A stretch of DNA of 64,000 nt, from NCBI GenBank assembly GCA_037043015.1, contig CM073321.1:4221001-4285000 (forward strand). The letters are read 5' to 3'. Each line of letters opens with the position of its first letter. The stretch's first letter is position 1. Below, piece by piece: positions 57,835-64,000 of this stretch. A program made the translations under genes and the position numbers. Source of the stretch: Bryum argenteum. Its lineage: Eukaryota; Streptophyta; Bryopsida; Bryales; Bryaceae. The notes under the pieces were generated by a model, which was given only the letters and a program-made list of their open reading frames with translations, was not told where the DNA came from and did no database searches.

Positions 57835-60730
57835 CTACTCTTGAGAAGATGAAGCAAGCTCCCGTAAAGAAGCCTTGATGATTTCGACCTGCTTCTTGGG
57901 TATTGTAATAATTGCGTCTATACCTTCACTGCTTTCCTCGTCAGAATGCATAATTCTTGATTTCCAAGCATTGAAAATAGCATCTGTAGGTTGCGAACAT
58001 ACATCTACACCTTTCTCAACAGTCCAACGAAGCTTTCTATTTGTATCCCAATCTGTGTAATACTTCAGAATTTCTTTGGAGCGTGACATTGGACGGAAGA
58101 ACTGGATGTCGACCGTATTGGGTAGGTCTGGGTTTGAATTTGGATCAGACATTGCTCGCCCGAGCCAAAAAGGTCGGCCATCGGTGCCGCATGGACGTAG
58201 TGCAACAAAATAACCCTTATAAAGGTCACGTCCAACTCGAAATGAGGGAGCAGGACGATCACGTCTCTGGCCAACAAAATGATCATCGTCGTCGTACTCT
58301 TCGCGCACATTCCCTTCTAAAGTAAACTCATCTTCCATAGCATGTACTAGTCGAGTTGATGGCCAAAAACCATGTTGTAACGGTAATGGTTCCTCCAAAC
58401 TTGACAGGAACCCATTTTGTGACGATGGAAGTACGTCCATAGGTATACAAAGAGCATCTTTAACGCCGCTCCAGTAATGTGAGAGAGGCTCGTACAATCT
58501 CCGTGATTCAATTGACTCACGTGATAATCGTTCCCAATGATCAACAAAGCCTGAAATCCCTTTCACCACCTCAGGCAAAGGCGCATCTCGTTTGGACGCA
58601 TTGCATCCGGTTCACCACGTGGCCATAATGATCTGCCTTGAGAATCCTCCTTCCACAATTTAATACCAGCATGATCACCTCTAGGAAGCCATTCCTCGTC
58701 GTGACAGAAATTCTTGTACTTCATTACGGGGCATCCACTTGAATCCATGTAAAACTTGAATTAATGCGCTTTCGTATGCCCTACCAATGCTTCATCGCCA
58801 CCTAACATCCACTCTTCAATGAATTTCTTGAAGTCCGGAACCTCTTGAACGAGGTGTGGAATAACAAGAAGTTTCTCTATCCTCATAAAAGATTTCATGA
58901 GAAGAGGGATGGTAGGATAATCCTCCTTTCGCAACGCCATGCTCCAACGCCCAAATAACGCATCTATGTCATCATGAGTGTGACCGACGAGCATAAAATT
59001 TACATATATCTCTCGGAATACTCGCTTCGCTACCAAAAGAGACCAGAAACTGAAGATGAATCTATTCCTGTTATCACTCACAGCAATATCCATTTGGACA
59101 TTCAAAATTGGAGGCGAGACTTTCTTTGGAACTAGGATGTCGAGAATCGGGCCTAATGGATCCATACACACCTCTCGACCTCGTAAAGAGCGTTAAGATA
59201 CGATGGATGCGATGGGGGCTCTGTAAAGAGTTGTCTAGATGAGGATTTAGCTTCGAGATCCCGCAGAAGTTTTGCAAATGAGCCAACCGTATAATTGGCA
59301 TCATGTGAGTAAACATCTAGTCCGTAATGAGCGTATCGCTGGTCTACATGACCATGAGCAAGAATTCCCGTAACTGCAAGAGGTAACTTCATGAGTCCGT
59401 CTAAGTTCTTCACCTTATGAGACAAGGCGGGTGATGTTGTTTTTGAGTGGTCCATCTTGTCATGCATAATGGTCAAAACATCTTGAGGCGACTCCTTAGA
59501 CCTAAAGCGATTGAGGTAGTACAAGTCTCTGTGCGCATATGCGGAATTTAAGTGCACATTCAACTTCCTTGACCATATAAGCGATGATTGTGTCCCGGGA
59601 AGAGTGAGCTTCATCAGTGATTGTAACTCATCACACTTGGAACAACGCGCGAAATTGTCCCCCGATCTTTTGGCATAGTATTCTGGATAGCTGAGGCGGC
59701 GAATCTTACTAAGGTTTGAAGTTGACACCGGCGGGAGCCCACACTCTTCAAGGTGATTATCAAGAAGAGGAATTTGGTCCTTCCACTTAAAACTTAAAGG
59801 AAGTACCTTGGCAACGACCTTCTCCCCTGATGGAAGGCTCCGGGACTTGTGAGGCATGTGATCGGCATGTCTATCAAGTATCGCCCCTAAGACGGCAGAA
59901 GCAACAATCGTATGCCTCCTAGGCTTTCGCAAGCCCGTGTTCTCGTGTAACTGGGCCTCATAACCATCAGCTGCATTCTTGGCGTTGCGATAAAATGTAC
60001 TCTTGCTCACGCCCATGATTTTCATCCATGCAATTGGACAAACATTGATACCCTCTAGAGTGAGTACATTTCGCCTTTCAGCATTTCTGTGGAACTACCT
60101 ATGGACATCGAGTTTGACGTGATTCTTGAACTGCACAGTTGTCTTATCGTACATGCGACACCTGAGAACCTTAATCTTCTCCTTTGGGTATAGTTCAACA
60201 CAGTTGTGCCTACAGCACGTATTATATGCGACCGCATTGATTGACTCCGCTGTCATCAGAAACTGTGCTTTGCGCGAAACTGGAGTAGACTCATTCCTTG
60301 AAGAATTATCATACGATCGAGTTCGAGATGACCCGTGCCGCCGACTACGTTCCCGGACCCATCTGTTGTAAACATCTTGCTGACTATGGTCAAAAAGAGT
60401 AACACCGTCTAGGAGGACTTGTTGGATGGGCCAGGACTTGAAGGAGTATATCCAGTCGTCTAGATCCTCGACATCAACAAACAAAGTTGAAACTTGCACC
60501 TCAACTCGGGAATGACCGAGTAAACCATTACAATCAGGTACAACCCCAGATCGAAGGTTTCGGAGTAAACCCTCAGCGATTTTGAGTCCATCGGGATCAA
60601 GCATTGACACAGTTCTCCCTGTCCAGAGCCGTGGAGGAACAACTTGAGTAGCAAGTAAACCAGGATTCATAGGTGCGTCGCAGAAAGTGTCATCGTTTGA
60701 GGAGAAATCCATCCTAAAATATGTCTTCAC
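57835..60730 (-). pseudogene. T3: transposase-like (DUF7869-type) gene, nearly complete
   Basis: This is the best copy, with about 965 codons and no obvious intron. Order: N-terminal domain (VLLDGVTLFDHSQQDVYNRW), helical DNA-binding-like segment (VCPIAWMKIMGVSKSTFYR), CxxC (ARCSKC), RNase H-like candidates (HDKMDHSKTTSP; QMDIAVSDNRNRFIFSFW; GHTHDDIDALFGRWS), a cysteine/tryptophan-bearing region (MDSSGCPVMKYKNFCHDEEW) and a C-terminal domain (YFVALRPCGTDGRPFWLGRA ... KYYTDWDTNRKLRWTVEKGV). Three defects are seen: a TAG after KLDVHR (about 60,095), a TAA after GHTKAH (about 58,760) and a one-base frame change near 58,580. Core-1 palindromes lie directly upstream. A DDE/D-type recombinase is inferred from motif spacing. 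P is missing on its right side. Confidence 0.7.
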
Positions 60731-60800
60731 TAGATTAGAAAATAATTAGACAAAAACATGGTCACAACTCCAAGACTGTTTGAGAGATTATCAAAAGCAG

Positions 60801-61141
60801 TTTAGCTCGACTCGAACTAAACTTACTAATAGAATACATTCTACAGTTTAGCTCGAGTCGAGCTAAACTGCGTAATATATTTGATCAATCAGCTTAGATC
60901 GACCCGAGCAAAACTGTCTAACCTTCACCCCTTGCAGTTAAGTCTGACTCGAGCAGAAGTAGGAATACTGCTTCTCGATATAGATTAACTCAACACCAGC
61001 TAGAAAGGTTCACCTGATGACTGCTACAGGTTAGCTCGACCCGAGCTAAACTGTCCGACAAGATGCAGACAGCAGTTTAGCTCCAGTCGAGCTAAACTGC
61101 AGATAGAAACGAATATTGCAGTTTAGCTCGAGTCGAGCTAA
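60801..61141. repeat. Palindrome array, 45-46-bp period (core 1), upstream of T3
   Basis: Cores start at 60,801, 60,847, 60,892, 60,937, about 60,984 (very degenerate), 61,030, 61,076 and 61,121. The flanks extend the dyad by CAG/CTG in the best copies. It is immediately upstream of the T3 start, so it could also act as an operator. Confidence 0.9.
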
Positions 61142-61773
61142 ACTGCATGGCAAAGTACCAAACTAGTCCCGGAATATCCGGCGGGTTTCACGGGATTCTA
61201 ATAGAATTTCGAATACCGTTACAACCAGCGCTCTCTCATTCTATCGTCACACGCAGGAATCAAAATATACTCTTGTACCAACGTAATCGTCAAATCAAAA
61301 TAATATGTCAACAGCGACTCCGAATGCACCATGCTGACGTACAAGTCATTAGAATACAACCATTGAATTGAATTCGTTAAGTACTACTACTGAAGATAAG
61401 AAGCAAACTATGAAGAATATGAATCTAACAATGCGAGAAGCTGTGCAAAGCAAGTTGAACGACAAACATTCATGCATAAGTGCAATCGACAAACACGTAT
61501 GCGAAGGTAGAGGGCGAGTTGAAGGAAGCGCGGAGAACTCAGAAACGTCAAGGGAGTTCGGCAAACTGAGAGATTGAAAAAATAATCATTCCGTCATGGA
61601 TTTTGAAGGTCATTGCGTAGCGCAATGCCGCCGTTTTAACCCGCAAGGAAAATGGAGGGAATTGACTTTTAGAAAATTGAAAATTGGCGGAATCAAGTCT
61701 CGACAAATGAAGTGTCAACAGTTAATAATAGGCGGGAAGAAAGGGCCCGCCATTTGGAAATTGGCGGGATTGG
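61142..61773. other. No recognisable feature
   Basis: Mixed-composition DNA with only short open stretches. The expected P gene on this side of the array is absent, so the element is truncated here. Confidence 0.4.
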
Positions 61774-61808
61774 GGTTATAGGGTTTAGGGTTCAGGGTTT
61801 AGGGTTTC
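61774..61808 (+). repeat. Interstitial telomere-like repeat (TTTAGGG type)
   Basis: About four units of the plant-type heptamer, some altered (ggttatagggtttagggttc, then agggtttagggttt). It lies at the junction between ordinary DNA and the AT-rich block. Confidence 0.7.
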
Positions 61809-63094
61809 TATTATAGGTGTGTGATGATTGTAATTGGTCAAAAAAATGTTAATTTTTATACACCAACTGTGAGGAATACTATGTTAGCAAACACTCAATG
61901 ACACAATAAAATTTTAGTATAATCACTTGTAGGCAATACATGGATACAACTTTCAATTTCATATTCTTGTGAATCGAGTATTCTTAACCTCAAAGTTTTC
62001 TTTCTAAATAAAGTTCCTATACAATAAATTCGATGCAATTTTTATCTTAAGGTGAAGTCTGACATATTTAATTAAATATGGTCAGTCCACGATCTACAAT
62101 TAAGTACAATAGTTGCAAAATGATTTCCATAATCTAGATTCCATGAAGATACTCTTCAAATATGTAGATTTTAAGGTCATGGATGGAGGAATCTCCACAT
62201 GTTTTAAAGTCCATAATAAGCCCAAACTCCATATTTAATTAAATGATGCATAAGTCTTATTAAGTATTAGGTTATTAATATCTTATCTATAAGTTTATTA
62301 CTATTAACGTTTTTGTGTATATGCAATTGCTAACAATTCTTAATTGAATGTTGATTATTATAACTTCAAATTAAATTATACACTTCAAATTAATTCTATC
62401 ATATGCAATATTTCGTTAAAAATTGTATGAGTAAACATATTTTTTATTAAATTCTGTTTACTTCTTCGTATATACGAAATATATTTGATAATTGTATACA
62501 ATCTAATATAGTAAATGATATTTATCACATATTATATTCCATACTATTTATCTATAAATAAAAAATATATCTTTCAAATTGTTAATTCATACAATGTAAA
62601 TATAATCTTAGTATATTATGTAGAGTATCAAATTGATTCAGTTATAGATTGTACTGATGAAATCAACTATCTTAACTTTAAATTTTAAATGAAATCTTCA
62701 AGGTTATCAACGATGAAAAATTTATACTATTTCATAAGTAAGTTTGTAAATCTTGTTAAATACACTTTGGAATATTTAATAAAAGAAGTTTTAATATACA
62801 TAAAATTTTATGTTTAAACTTAATTTCATTGTATAGATGCTCAATGGTATATATGTCATTTAAATTTTTTTAACATAAAGCTTACCAAAATAAGATTACA
62901 TTTGAACGTTTTAATTTCATTTGTAGATGCTTAACCTTACAATTGGATGTTGTATTGAAATGTTCAAAATCAGTTGCAAATATGGACATCTTTTCGTTTA
63001 AAATATGCATTTATCAAATACAATCTATACATCCATTGATCTTTAAAGTTAATATTCTATTCTGCAGATTTCAGTAACTATTTTTAATTAAATC
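61809..63094. other. AT-rich non-coding block
   Basis: No gene. Strongly AT-rich compared with the rest of the window. Because it runs into the mitochondrial rRNA fragment, it may be partly of organellar origin, but I see no organellar protein in it. Confidence 0.4.
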
Positions 63095-63446
63095 GCTGCT
63101 GATTGTCCAAGAAATGGAGATTTCAGCATATAGCCTGATTAGCCTGAGATGTTTCCATCCAAGCGCACCTTCCTTAAAGGCATTCGCCCTAGATAAACTA
63201 ACCAACATGCAGTGTTCCGCCTCTGTTTCGGCACTTAGACATCCTTAGACGAAAGAGTGATATTCCAAGATTGGAGGTGACGTTACACGTCACCAACTCT
63301 CACCTATCTTTCACATTCAATGAAGGTTGTCATTGCAAAGCTATAGTAAAGGTGCACGGGGTCTTACCGTTTAGCCGTTAATACTTCGCATCTTCACGGA
63401 GAGTTCAATTTCACTGCCTCCATGTTGGAGAAAGCAGGGCAGCCAT
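63095..63446 (-). rRNA. Mitochondrial-type LSU rRNA fragment (domain V), nuclear copy
   Basis: The minus strand carries invariant domain-V signatures: GGCAGTGAAATTGAACTC, GTGAAGATGC, AAGACCCCGTGCACC and TTTACTATAGCTT, followed by a GATAGGTGAGAG helix and the GTTAGTTTATCTAGGGCG and AAGGAAGGTGCGC regions, in the order found in bacterial 23S rRNA near positions 2020-2300. The variable parts are short and AT-rich, as in mitochondria. Only about 350 nt are present, so it is a transferred fragment rather than a working gene, unless the whole block is organellar. It has GGTAAGACC where bacteria and land-plant mitochondria have GGAAAGACC. Confidence 0.85.
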
Positions 63447-63697
63447 TTTATTCTTATCGTTAGTATTACTTATTTTGTGACGTTCTATTAGATTTATACT
63501 TTCATTCTTGAGGATTAAATAACTAAATAAACATCTGAGTATTTTAGAAAGTCTATGTGTGAGAAATTGAACCTATTTTATACTTATGTCTTAAATTATT
63601 TGACCTTGTGAAATCATAAGAATAAGATTTATAAAAACCAATTAAAGAAATGAAATTTTTTAGTTCAGTACCTTCTTAAGCTGAAAGGTAAGCTTAA

Positions 63698-63863
63698 AAC
63701 ACGTAATTCGTTATAATGAGAATATGCAGATTATCAAATTGATGAAAATTGAGCTTGAGTTGAGCCAAATGTCTAGTGTGGGTACATTTACCTCAACCCA
63801 AGCTAAACCCACATTAATTATCTCAAAATCAGTGAAGAATACCATTATAAAAAATTACGTGTT
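63698..63863. mobile_element. 166-bp MITE of the T/P family
   Basis: The termini are AACACGTAATTCGTTATAAT (63,698) and its near-inverse ending ACGTGTT (63,863). The flanking 4-bp target duplication is TTAA (63,694-63,697 and 63,864-63,867). Inside are only two degenerate core-1 palindromes (63,749 and 63,787). It is a deletion derivative with no coding capacity. Confidence 0.85.
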
Positions 63864-64000
63864 TTAACCGAATCGAGTTTAATTCATCATAATTATATTG
63901 CTTTCGTTGTAATTATTATAATGAGTCATAAACATATGCAACTCCTTACGCCCTGTTATGATGTATTTCACACAATATAGTATAATTTATATTTATTTTT

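Noticed and set aside
61774-61808. A true chromosome end
   Set aside because: Only about four imperfect heptamers, followed by more than 2 kb of further sequence.
3634-63863. One single 60-kb element from the first to the last terminus
   Set aside because: The last two termini belong to a 166-bp MITE with its own TTAA duplication, and the intervening T/P copies belong to at least two subfamilies with different palindromes.

Overview
This window is eukaryotic, repeat-dominated DNA, probably nuclear and most likely from a streptophyte. I base that on plant-type Ty3/gypsy integrase and RNase H fragments, GT-AG introns conserved between gene copies, and a short run of plant-type (TTTAGGG) telomere-like repeats. 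A seed plant seems less likely, because a mitochondrial large-subunit rRNA fragment near the right end looks more diverged than a land-plant copy should. A charophyte alga or spore-bearing plant would fit, but I cannot name the species. I see no undamaged ordinary host gene; nearly everything is mobile DNA or its remains.

The backbone is a family of large DNA transposons that I do not recognise as described. Their ends carry AACACGTAATTCGTTATAAT. Copies hold a transposase-like gene, here called T (resembling the uncharacterised DUF7869-type proteins), and a long intron-containing gene, here called P, that joins a ParB/sulfiredoxin-like segment (GQHH motif) to a segment shaped like an N6/N4 DNA methyltransferase with an altered catalytic motif. 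T and P are divergent in the best-preserved pair, and the gap between them is filled with palindromic sites. There are three T copies (T1 4.1-7.8 kb, T2 40.4-42.4 kb, T3 57.8-60.7 kb) and three P copies (P1 13.7-18.8 kb, P2 26.1-32.0 kb, P3 44.3-57.3 kb). All are damaged; T3 is the least so.

The palindromes are the main discovery candidate. Near T1, T3, P1 and P2 the core is a 21-bp dyad with arms TTTAGCTCGA / TCGAGCTAAA. It occurs in arrays with different fixed periods: about 79 bp (7.9-9.1 kb), 45-46 bp (60.8-61.1 kb) and 35 bp (16.4-16.6 kb). Near T2 and P3 the core is unrelated (arms TTATCGTCG / CGACGATAA) and the first core is absent. A 166-bp miniature element (63,698-63,863) keeps only the termini and two degenerate cores. 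This pattern suggests element-specific protein binding sites that co-evolve with an element protein, possibly the ParB-like one.

Layout: 1-3.6 kb, 3' part of an LTR element; 3.6-9.1 kb, T1 (split by a solo LTR) and the 79-bp array; 9.4-11.7 kb, GC-rich LTR-like debris; 11.7-18.8 kb, P1 arm including an FCP1-like phosphatase segment; 18.8-23.6 kb, a polymerase-less LTR-type element; 23.6-25.7 kb, unassigned; 25.7-33.1 kb, P2 arm, roughly a mirror image of the P1 arm; 33.1-34.7 kb, a second methyltransferase-like pseudogene (M); 34.7-39.4 kb, another polymerase-less element; 40.4-57.3 kb, T2, second palindrome family and P3, split by a young 9.6-kb Ty3/gypsy element that itself holds a solo LTR; 57.8-61.1 kb, T3 and its array; 61.8-64 kb, AT-rich DNA with the mitochondrial rRNA fragment and the miniature element.
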